Shown here: piece by piece, positions 56,125 through 64,000 of the stretch
How the letters are laid out: every line of letters starts with the position of its first letter
Position numbering within the stretch: the first letter of the stretch is position 1
Source: Kingdonia uniflora
Lineage: Eukaryota > Streptophyta > Magnoliopsida > Ranunculales > Circaeasteraceae
Reading direction: 5' to 3'
NCBI GenBank assembly: GCA_014058105.1
Contig: JACGCM010002784.1
Coordinates: 620,001 to 684,000 of the forward strand
DNA length: 64,000 nt
Notes under the pieces: generated by a model
What the model saw: only the letters and a program-made list of their open reading frames with translations
The model's database searches: none
What the model was told of the DNA's origin: nothing
Made by a program: the position numbers and the translations under genes

Positions 56125-56794
56125 TGTTGGGAAACCGTGGAGGCAAATCGGATCGCAGAAGTACAATGCGATTTAGCAAGAACCAAAGATCTATAAACTA
56201 ACCACAGAGAATTCAATCCAAAGCAATAAATCACACACACAAGGCTTAATTAGGTGGAAACCCTAAACAGGATCAAAACTATCCCTGAACAAGCACGACG
56301 AATATATTATCATATTAAGGCATACAAGAAGTTACAGAGATCACTCAAATCTCACTTCTACCCTTAAAGATAATCCCTGCAGGAAACCCTAAAAAGAAAA
56401 CCCAAGAAACCTCTCCAGAGCTAAACTCTAGATTTCTCCATTTTCTTTCTCTAACTCTTTCTCACAGTGCAGAGGCCTTTAATATACACTCTCTATTTAT
56501 AGGTTTTCCATTAGGTTATCTCTGAAATATGCATCATGAGATAATCGATCACTTTGGATCAAATCCCCTTCAAAATGAACTTAGAAACATACAAACAGAA
56601 CCAAAGTCGTTCGAACGTGTCATGAGGTCGTTAGAACGTCCATTAGACAATCCCCTAGAATATTTGCCCAAGAGCTATTTTTGTTAGAATGACCTCAGAA
56701 GTCATTCGAACGACTTCAATTGAAACTCTGTCGTTCGAACGACTTTCCCACTCGTTCGAACGACTTTCCCAGTTTTTGAGCCGTATTCCTAACA
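56125..56794 (-). repeat. 5' LTR of copia 3
   Basis: 670 bp, collinear with 53,983-54,647; several TTCGAA palindromes have decayed to TTAGAA. Confidence 0.9.
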
Positions 56795-57400
56795 AAAGTT
56801 CTCCGCTATGTACTCAAAACCGTCTGGGGTAAACAACGTACATCTTTTACGGTGCTTATTTACTTTAAAGATGATGGATAATGGTAGTGTGCAAGCTCAT
56901 ATCAGTGAGTTCAATACCATACATGCTCAATTGGAACCCGTTAAAATAACTTTTTGCCGATGAGGTGAGAGCGTGGGCTCTTTTAAGGAAGATGCCTGAG
57001 AGCTGGGAAGGGTTCATTACAGCTGTGAGTAACTTATCGGGAAAGGAAGACATCAAATTTGATAATATAGTCTAATTAATTATGAGTGAAGATAATAGAT
57101 GTAAAGCATCTGAACCCTCTTCGAGTTTAAACGGCAATATGTTGAACGTTGAGGAAAGAGGGAGGTCTTACAGAAAAGGGCCAAAATTTGGAAGGGGTCG
57201 ATCACAGTCAAGAAGAATGTTTAAGCCGCCCGATGCTTTTTGGACTATTGGAAAGAAGGGTCACTTCAGGCGAGATTGTAACTCTTCTTCTTCTAAGAAG
57301 ATTGATGATGATGAGAAAGATACAATGAACCTTACTGAGGAGGTTAGTCATGATGACGCTCTACTACTATTGTATGACGATGTTAATGAATCTTGGATAG

Positions 57401-57890
57401 CTGATTCAGATACCTCTTTTCATGTTACTGCGAACGTAGGTTTCCTAACTAATATTGTTAAAGGCGACTTCGGTACGGTCTTTCTTACAGATAAGAGTGC
57501 ACGCAATATTACTGGAAAGGGAAACGCTAGGTTGTTATTTCCTTCAAAGGGAACGTTCACTTTACAGAATGTGCCACTTGTACCTAAATTGAAGCATAAC
57601 CTTATATTAATTAACAAATTGGCGGATGATAGCAGATATGTGAGTACCTTTAGTGCTACCTTCTGAAAGGTTATAAAGGGAGTTATGGTAGTAGTTTGAG
57701 GCATGCAACAAGGAACGTTGTATACAACGCAAAGTACAATTTCCACTATTTGTGCGGCTACTCTGGGGATTGATACAAGTACATGGCACAAACGACTCCG
57801 TCACATGAGTGAAAAGGGGATGAAGATAATGGTAATAAAGGGAAAGCTAGAAGGTCTTGCTGAGGTTAATCTTAAGTTTTATAAATAGTA
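57401..57890 (+). pseudogene. Copia 2 protease and pre-integrase region
   Basis: ESWIADSDTSFHVTANVGFL is the protease site with Gly changed to Asp (DSD for DSG). PLVPKLKHNLILINKLADD completes the fold. The frame stops at 57,664 and the pre-integrase His motif follows (TSTWHKRLRHMSEKGMKIMV). No Cys pair is readable. Confidence 0.8.
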
Positions 57891-58705
57891 TATTCTTGCG
57901 AAGCAGAACAAGGTCAGCTTTAAATTATCTGGAAGATCAAAGAAACTTGGATCTTGTACACACGGATGTTTGGGAGCCAACCAAGGTGTCTTCTCTTGGT
58001 AGTTCTCATTATTACATTAATTTTATTGATGATGCTACTCGTTAACTGTGGGTCTACTTCGTGAAGAACAAATTAGATGTGTTCGATAAATTTTAGAGGT
58101 GGAAGGCTCTAGTTGAAAATAAAACTAGTTTGAAATTGAAGTATCTCAGGTCGGATAATGGAGGCGAATACTGTAGTGACGAGTTTGAAGACTTTTGCGC
58201 ATCAAACGGGATTAGAAGACAGAAGACTATTCCCAGAACACCGCAACAAAATGGTATTGCAGATCCCATGAACCGAACAATAAATGAAAGAGCGAGGAGT
58301 ATGAGACTCAACGCTGGATTGCTAAAGTGTTTTTGGGCGGATACGGATAGTACGGCGGCGTACTTAATTAACAGAGTGCCTTCAACGGCTTTGAATTTTA
58401 GACTTCCTGAAGAAGCATGGACCAATAAAGAGGTAAACCTAAATCACTTGCATATTTTTGCTTGTACCTCATATGTGTTTGATAATTCAGATACAAGGAC
58501 AAGGCTAAATGCAAAGTTGATGAAGTGCATATTCAATGGATACGGTGGTGATGAGTTTGGGTACCAATTTTTGGATGCAAAGTATCGAAAAGTTATCCGG
58601 AGCCGTAATGTTACATTCAATGAGTAAGTCTTGTATAAAGATTTCAAAGTACCTAGTGAAAGTAGTTTAAGTGAAGCAGCGAAAAGTGTCGACATTGAAG
58701 ATGAT
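57891..58705 (+). pseudogene. Copia 2 integrase core, cut by CACTA
   Basis: Reads LDLVHTDVWEPTKVSSLGSS with the first Asp, IDDATR, stop, LWVYFVKNK, then YLRSDNGGEYCSDEFEDFCA with the second Asp. PQQNGIADPMNRTINERARS follows, where the catalytic Glu (normally AER) is Asp-Pro. It continues to FWADTDSTAAYLINRVPSTA and RSRNVTFNE, stop at 58,625, and ends in shifted text at the CACTA insertion. Confidence 0.85.
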
Positions 58706-59065
58706 CACTACAACAAATATTGGTTTTTACGTCATTAAGAAAATGACGTAAAAGGGATTTAATGTCATTTGTACAAATGACGTTGAAGGCGATAACGTGG
58801 AAAGGTAGGGACTAACAGCGTCATTAAATAAATGACGGGGAAAGGTAGGTATTAACGTCATTTAATGAGTGACGTATAAAAGGTTTCAAAAAATGATGTT
58901 GTTGATACCCAATTCCGTTGACCGGCTGGCTAGTGTATTCTATTGACGTCATTAAATAACGTCATTAAAAAATAACGTAGTTAAAATCTTTTAACGTCAT
59001 ATTTGAAGTGACGTGGTAGGGTTTTGATACATCAGCAATATCATTTTTACAATGACGTCAATACC
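58706..59065 (+). mobile_element. CACTA transposon left end with ACGTCATT subterminal repeats
   Basis: CACTACAACAAATATTGG at 58,706 is a standard plant CACTA terminus, preceded by GAT (58,703-58,705), a possible 3-bp duplication. About 350 bp of inverted and direct (A)ACGTCATT / AATGACGT motifs follow, the subterminal sites bound by CACTA transposase. The other end would be CAATATTTGTTGTAGTG-like; it is not in the window, so the element runs past the right edge or is truncated. Confidence 0.8.
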
Positions 59066-60260
59066 TCAAAAAATACAAAAAAAAGAGAAAAAAACGAAAA
59101 TCAAATATTGCCCATCCCCTACCTCACCCTCACCTCTACAGAACCACAACCATATTATACAAAAATGCAAAATATTTGGCTAAATTTTATTACCTTCATT
59201 AAATACAATGTGTTCGAACTCAATCATTTTATTAATTGGATTACAAAGCTAAATATTTGTACTGTGACTCTCATCCCAAGTTTGAGTACCAAGGATCTAC
59301 AAGAAAAGTATCAATCCTCTTACTCCCCACTTTAGCAAGTGATGTCTCCTCTTAGGAATGGTTTTGAGCGAATTTGAAGGCGACGACGAGTATTGAGTTC
59401 AAAAAAAGAAGTCAGGAGCACCCTCCCTTGAAAGAAAACAAAGCAAGTTTATAATGATATAGTAAGTTACGAACTATAACAACTTGGTTAAATACTTAAT
59501 AGGTTGAAGTAATATTATTTAGTTAGATATGCATATCATGGAGAAGATGGAGTCATGTAATCTGGTACATCTGTAGCACCATACTGTGCTACCATATCTC
59601 TTCTTTCTTGATTGGTTAAAAGACTCCCCATAGGTTAATTAAAAAATACTCACCAAGCTCCCATTTGAAATTGTGGGAATCTGGTACATCTCCTCATGAA
59701 TCTCCTTCATAAGTATTTGTACAATTATAAAAAGAACAAGAAAACAAGTATTATTAATACAAGAAAATGCATAAGATGACTAATTCGAACCAAGTAGGAG
59801 ACTCGCCAGGCCACTTGTCATGACTGTATATATTCGGTTTTTAAACCATGTCCCATAGCTAAAAATTATTTTTGGTATGTACCTTTTTATCTGATAATAT
59901 TGGCCTCCATCATTGGAAAAAGCCTTGTCTCAATTTACTTGGGTAAATCACTTAAGCTGAGTGATTTGAGGTTGGTAAGGTATTGAATACCCAAAGATAA
60001 CAATGCAAAGTCTTTCATGATGAGGCATAGTACGTACTGAAAAGCAATCCGAGATTCAGGAACACTAGGTTTAATGCAGGGATCTGTAATAGCATAAATA
60101 TGTGGAAATCAGCGAAAAATTACCTGTACATGGATCTTTATTAAATTGTTGTGCCTAATTACAAACTTTAGTATCAAGTATTCTTTGAATTAAAATATGT
60201 GGAAAGCCTAAATTTTTTGCCTTATGTACAAGTATAATAATAGAGAAATTCATGTATATA
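59066..60260 (-). other. CACTA interior, weak coding traces
   Basis: A minus-strand trace GSLLTNQERRDMVAQYGATD (59,540-59,630) and another near 59,945-60,090 (IMKDFALLSLGIQYLTNLKS) look protein-like but are unassigned. The rest is AT-rich and noncoding. Confidence 0.3.
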
Positions 60261-60270
60261 TTGGCCGTAC

Positions 60271-60564
60271 CATGTAGTAGTTTGTGAGAGTGCCACCAGA
60301 TTGGAAGAAAAGTGCAACCGCATATGTTATATCTTCAACAGGTCTGCTCGGATCTTTGCCACCCCAGTTCTTGTACCTGAGATAATGCCCACACTAATTA
60401 CTAGGTTCTTTTTTCTTTTCTTTTTTTGCAAAAAATAACATTTTTAATAAAAGAAGGAAAAATGTATTTGTCCACCAGCCTGTCCAGTTCTCTGTCCACA
60501 TCTTAGGACTGTTAGGATTGTTTTGCTTGAAAGAATCTCCATAAAAACCATTCCATATGTTGAT
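60271..60564 (-). pseudogene. Beta-galactosidase (GH35) fragment, two exons
   Basis: Exon one (about 60,564-60,475) reads [20 protein letters not shown] and [10 protein letters not shown], with the catalytic nucleophile Glu in WTENW. It is preceded by the acceptor CAAACAG. Exon two (60,375-60,271) reads [35 protein letters not shown]. This is the conserved core of plant BGAL enzymes, which remove terminal galactose from wall polysaccharides; plant enzymes have Cys at the IW and GD positions. The upstream and downstream thirds of the gene are missing. It is probably a captured piece. Confidence 0.8.
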
Positions 60565-60849
60565 CTGTTTGAAATATGATAGGAGAAATATTAGGAATCT
60601 AAATAAGGAAAGAAAATTATTATAACAGTTCATTTTTCTAACGTCATTTGTACTTGACAATTTAAATACTAGAGTCATTTTTTAGGCTTAATTTGCTAAA
60701 ACTATATAAATCACATTCCTTTTAGGTTTATAATATATGAATGTAAGATAACAAAAGTCAAAAAGTCAACTTTTATACAAAAACTACAAATCTAAGAAAT
60801 GAATTGGAATGTAAAATCAAAGTTACCATGTTGAGCGATGCATATATTA

Positions 60850-62035
60850 TTTCAAAGAGTCACTTCTCGCTTCACGACCACCTCCAACAGCCTTTTCCCC
60901 CCCAAAAGCACCGCTAATTTCAGCACCACTTGTAGGAATTTTTGCATTCATAATTCCACAGTCACTGTCACGTGGCCTGCATTATACTCAATATGCATGA
61001 TAAAATTCCAGAATGAAATGGTGATTAATAAACATAAACACAACAAATCATCATGTAGCATAGACAAATGTAACAAACGATTAATCTTCACATCTATTAG
61101 TTAAAAGGAGAAAAAGAACTCATTAACTGAAATGAGTAACTGATCTCTAATAGTCACCCAAGCCATTTGAAGATAATATCAGGTCTGCCTGTAAATATGA
61201 AACTACTCAATCTTTGTGGTACAAAGTTGTTTATTTCAATGGCTTCTTTTAGATTCTGCAGAAATAGTTCATAAATTTTTTAATTGAAGAGTTCATGACA
61301 TTGACAGTAAAAAAACAATATTCTTCTCTCACATTCATGAATCCAGTACCTGAAATTGGCGGGGGAGATCATTCAACAACATATAAGAGTTATGCAGATA
61401 TTCTCAAGTGCATTAAAAAGTAGAAGGACTAGAGCACATGAAATAGAATACATGCCTGAGATTTTATAATTTCGATTCCTTTCTCGAAGTTTTCCCTTGA
61501 AGCACGGGTATGTAGTGGCCCTAAAAGAGTACCCTTCTCTAAAGGATCCCCTATTGTAACTTGTTTATGAACTTCAATAAGCTGATCCATAACATTCTGA
61601 TATATACTTTCATAAACAAGCTGCATAATCAAAAATAAACTTTAAAGAACTTTACTACCATGGATGGTTCAAAATATTAATATATAGTGGTTTTAGTATC
61701 CTTATCGTAAGCTTTGCAATTGTTTAGTTATACTTGACCAGCAGATCGAGGTTTACAGGCTTTGAAAAGATTGGGCTGCTTTAAAGCCATGATCAGGTTA
61801 CTCTACACAGTGACCCAACTTTTAGAATAACTTTTGCAAGTAGAAGTGCGAGAAAGAATATATTACTAGCCTATGACATGTTGTGCAGCACTGTCCAACA
61901 GTACCAACAACAACAAAGAAATAGAGCGAACAACTAGCTTAATGTCAGCATCATCCATGATAATTATGGCATTATTCCCACTTAATTCAAGTAAACATTT
62001 CCCAAACCTTTCGTTTACCGTTTGATGAACCATGG
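60850..62035 (-). pseudogene. Aldehyde dehydrogenase 7 (antiquitin) fragment, three exons
   Basis: Exon traces from right to left: 62,035-61,870, VNERFGKCLLELSGNNAIII and MDDADIKLVVRS, then after a frame shift GTVGQCCTTC with the catalytic Cys; 61,621-61,455, YESIYQNVMDQLIEVHKQVT, LEKGTLLGPLHTRA; and 60,967-60,850, [23 protein letters not shown]. There an extra G in a poly-G run shifts the frame before [10 protein letters not shown]. The wording is typical of plant ALDH7B, which oxidises stress-derived aldehydes. Exons between 61,455 and 60,967 are absent and the flow is broken, so it is a gene piece. Confidence 0.8.
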
Positions 62036-62428
62036 ATTTTTTTATACTACCATATTGGATATTACTCATAAGACTCTGGCATTTATATATGACTTGCTAG
62101 GTTCTGTATCCAGAGTCAGCTAAGTTAGATTTTTAAAGCTCAAACACCATTGTCCTAAATCCTAATCCTTTTAGGACGACAATCAAAAGATAAAAGAAAG
62201 ACTTATTTCACAAATGCACTTAGTACGATGGTCTATTATTCTTAAACTCTTTTCAAAGTTTTCCTTTTTACACTTTAGTACCGAGTCTTTGAAATAGACT
62301 GAAGTGACTAAATCTAGTTTCACGATGTCACACCATATCATAATTCCTTCTTTTAGTTCAAACATGTTCCACTTTTTCGATTATATTAGAAGTAAATGAC
62401 TATAAGAAGCAAATGTGAGTAGACTTAC

Positions 62429-62760
62429 CAACATGGTCCAATGAACTCGCCAGCTTTGATCTTTCCCAAGTTCTCTGTAAATAAGAAACTAAGAAAGGTA
62501 ATAAAAAATAAATAAAAGTCAAGATAGGCATCAAAAGATTCAAAACTTTGTAACTACACAAACATATACAAAAAATACTTAATTAGAGACAGGTAACTGT
62601 AAAGGGTACCTAAATCATGGCTTTTCCAAGAATTTGAATGAGTGGTTTGCCCTCAAATCTCGAAGAAGCGTATCAAACAGGTATGATCCCAACAACACGG
62701 CTCCTGAACTTGCTAGATCGGCGAAATATGAAGAGAGCATGAGCTCCAGCTGCAGCTACA
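62429..62760 (-). pseudogene. CMP-KDO synthetase (KdsB-type) fragment, exons 1-2
   Basis: Exon one (62,760-62,611) reads FIFRRSSKFRSRVVGIIPV, stop, YASSRFEGKPLIQILGKAMI and ends in TAG where plant genes have CAG (MIQ). Exon two (62,477-62,429) reads RTWERSKLASSLDHV after the acceptor TTATTTACAG, with an intact donor GTAAGTC. KdsB activates KDO for pectin (rhamnogalacturonan II) synthesis. Both exons match the N-terminal nucleotide-binding region; the rest of the enzyme is absent. Confidence 0.8.
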
Positions 62761-62859
62761 ATAACAATATGCTAATAAAGTCCCATAAAATACTATCAAT
62801 ACCGTAAAATTAATGCATCACTAGCAAAAATCCTAGAGGATCACAAATTTGTTAAGGTA

Positions 62860-64000
62860 AAATTATTCTTTTTACCTCGCTTAAAAGCTGAGCTGATCAA
62901 ATAAGGGCTTGTCTTCTTAACAAAATATGCTAAAAGCTCAGGTACATCCAAAGGTGGTACTTCCAACACCAAATAGTAAAGAGAGTTAGGCCATATTTGA
63001 ACAAGTAGTTCCAGATTCACACCACTCATTGAATTAAAATTTACATATAATACAATTCGAAGTAGATGAGAGAGCAACAGGTTCAAAATAAATATTTTGG
63101 ATTCCACCTTGGGCACTAAAAAAAACTCTTCGCGCTTACATGTAAGTTAAGTATCGACTTTTCTAATTAAGATGCAAACAATTGCCGTAAAAGGCAATCG
63201 TTTACAACTTGAAATGGATAAGTTGAATGATAAAACAAAGATTCCCAGAGGTTCAAAAAATATTAAGGGTTGTCAAATATGTATAGAGATACCTCATTAA
63301 GCAATGAAGACTATAATTGACCTACCTGAATAATGGTTAAACAATAATAGCTCAATGTAGAGCAAAAAAATAGTAAGTAGACCAACTTCATACCTGAACA
63401 AATGCACGTCCCTTATCCGAGATTTCAACTGGAACAATAACCCAAGAACTATACGAAGAGTTGTAATCCTTATGCCAATACGGCGTACGACAAACTGTTA
63501 TCCTCTCCCTCCTCCTTTACCCGGGCTTGGGACCGACAATGAAACCATATAGTTCCATCGGCGGAGTTAAAAAGGGCTTTACCTAAGAAAACAAATTAGT
63601 TAGTAATAAAGATATAGATGCAAAGGTCTAGCGGCTGAAAATATAGTAAAATTCCTTCATCAATAAATAGTAGAGTTCAAACTCTTAATGCGATGTGACA
63701 TAAAAGGTCTAGAAAAAAAGTTGGCTCTTGTGTATTCTGGTACAATAAGTATAGGTTATTTACTATTATAAAAATATAATCATAAAACAAATGTTCTATA
63801 CATACATATATCACTATACTTACTCTAGGTACGGCTGAACTTCCTCGAAGTTAAACAAAACACGGCGAAGAGCTAATTTACAATTCCCTTCAGATAGAGT
63901 GAACTCCGCTTCAACTAACAATGGGAAACCTTCAAGAATGGTAGATTCAACATTGTCAACATGATTTCTGTTCACTTTTCCATTGGTATACTCATCAAGA
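62860..64000 (-). pseudogene. Fragment(s) of unidentified plant gene(s), at least three exon-like blocks
   Basis: Protein-like blocks on the minus strand occur at 64,000-63,826 (LDEYTNGKVNRNHVDNVEST, ILEGFPLLVEAEFTLSEGNC), at 63,583-63,397 after a TTTTCTTAG acceptor (WHKDYNSSYSSWVIVPVEIS, DKGRAFVQ before CAGgtatg), and at 63,015-62,875 (PNSLYYLVLEVPPLDVPELL, AYFVKKTSPYLISSAFKRG). The middle block needs one frame change. Composition and splice signals look like a real gene, but I recognise no family and cannot tell whether the blocks belong together. It continues beyond the right edge. Confidence 0.4.

Larger units (their letters stand above)
53983..56794 (-). mobile_element. Copia 3: nested deletion-derivative copia element, 2,812 bp
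   Basis: LTRs 53,983-54,647 and 56,125-56,794 (TGTTGGGAAAC...CCTA(A/G)CA) flank only about 1.5 kb. That interior encodes gag and part of protease on the minus strand, with no integrase or reverse transcriptase. An initiator-Met-like primer site (TGGTATCAGAAC, minus, 56,111-56,122) and a polypurine tract (GACGTGGAGAT, minus, near 54,648-54,658) are in place. Flanks GACGT and AAAGT agree at only 3 of 5 positions. It interrupts the gag of copia 2. Confidence 0.9.
53721..57400 (+). pseudogene. Copia 2 gag (split by copia 3)
   Basis: From ATG 53,721 it reads MVNQKKLKITKFNESNFKVW, IQIEYYLY, stop (TAG for expected CAG), KDLDIPLGGDEMMPAEYDAA and ARLDRKAIGAVRLTLPSQI up to 53,982. After the insertion it continues at 56,795 in shifted frames (MDNGSVQAHISEFNTIHAQL, EVRAWALLRKMPESWEGFIT). 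The zinc knuckle at 57,235-57,280 reads FWTIGKKGHFRRDC: the first two Cys are lost, His and last Cys remain. Confidence 0.8.
52797..58705 (+). mobile_element. Ty1/copia retrotransposon 2, interrupted twice (5' part only)
   Basis: It has a 5' LTR (52,797-53,675), initiator-Met primer site and gag on +. It is split at 53,982 by nested copia 3, and resumes at 56,795 with gag, protease and integrase. It is cut again at 58,705 by a CACTA end. Reverse transcriptase and 3' LTR are not in the window and should lie beyond the CACTA element if they survive. Confidence 0.88.

Noticed and set aside
59066..64000. Helitron as the carrier of the captured gene fragments
   Set aside because: No TC start or CTRR end with a preceding hairpin could be fixed on either strand, while a good CACTA end is present. 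It remains possible if the CACTA element ends early.
1..64000. tRNA, rRNA or snRNA genes
   Set aside because: I looked for cloverleaf-type A and B box pairs and conserved rRNA wording and saw none. TGGTATCAGAGC hits are retrotransposon primer sites.

Overview
The window is AT-rich, repeat-dense nuclear DNA of a flowering plant, most likely a eudicot. Evidence is the mix of plant-type Ty1/copia and Ty3/gypsy (Tat-like) retrotransposons, a MULE carrying a Ulp1-type peptidase gene, PIF/Harbinger, hAT-like and CACTA elements, and decayed fragments of plant nuclear genes (MATE transporter, GH35 beta-galactosidase, ALDH7 antiquitin, CMP-KDO synthetase). I cannot name the species. I found no intact conventional host gene, no rRNA or tRNA, and no organelle DNA.

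Layout. 1-5.1 kb holds decayed minus-strand coding matter, a small RG-tailed protein gene, a two-copy repeat and a possible short LTR. 5.4-8.5 kb is a decayed PIF/Harbinger element with a hAT-type MITE inside it; 8.6-9.8 kb is the 3' end of an L1-type LINE. 10,170-13,296 is a second, non-autonomous Harbinger element with TIRs and TTA duplications; it holds a Myb/SANT-like frame and LINE scraps.

The centrepiece is 13,337-40,426, read here as one very large MULE. It has inverted ends (a 42-nt core with two mismatches) and an exact 9-bp target duplication (ATTTATGTA). It carries a split DUF1985/plant-mobile-domain plus Ulp1 peptidase gene on +, a 3.7-kb satellite field that switches orientation, an RG-tailed protein relic, a GRF zinc-finger frame, two tandem coiled-coil genes, and a mudrA-like transposase on -. 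Noncoding DNA throughout is built from the word TCATTTGTT, mostly on the sense strand of the two large genes. A 9-kb Tat-type gypsy element (16,772-25,763, duplication AGAGT) splits the Ulp1 gene.

40.4-43.6 kb has a repeat-rich promoter hit by a Tourist-like MITE and a diverged ubiquitin-like gene. 43,656-49,252 is a copia element with both LTRs, lying beside a MATE pseudogene (49.3-51.3 kb). 52.8-58.7 kb is a second copia element broken by a nested copia deletion derivative (53,983-56,794) and by a CACTA end (58,706). 60.2 kb to the right edge carries fragments of at least three unrelated genes, all on -, as expected of captured gene pieces.

A further shared feature is that three different copia LTRs, and one unassigned LTR-like stretch, carry TTCGAA-centred palindromes in pairs whose centres are 20-21 bp apart, mostly 90-270 bp upstream of a TATA box. 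Nearly everything is decayed, and many premature stops fit C-to-T change (CAG to TAG), as expected of long-silenced, methylated DNA.
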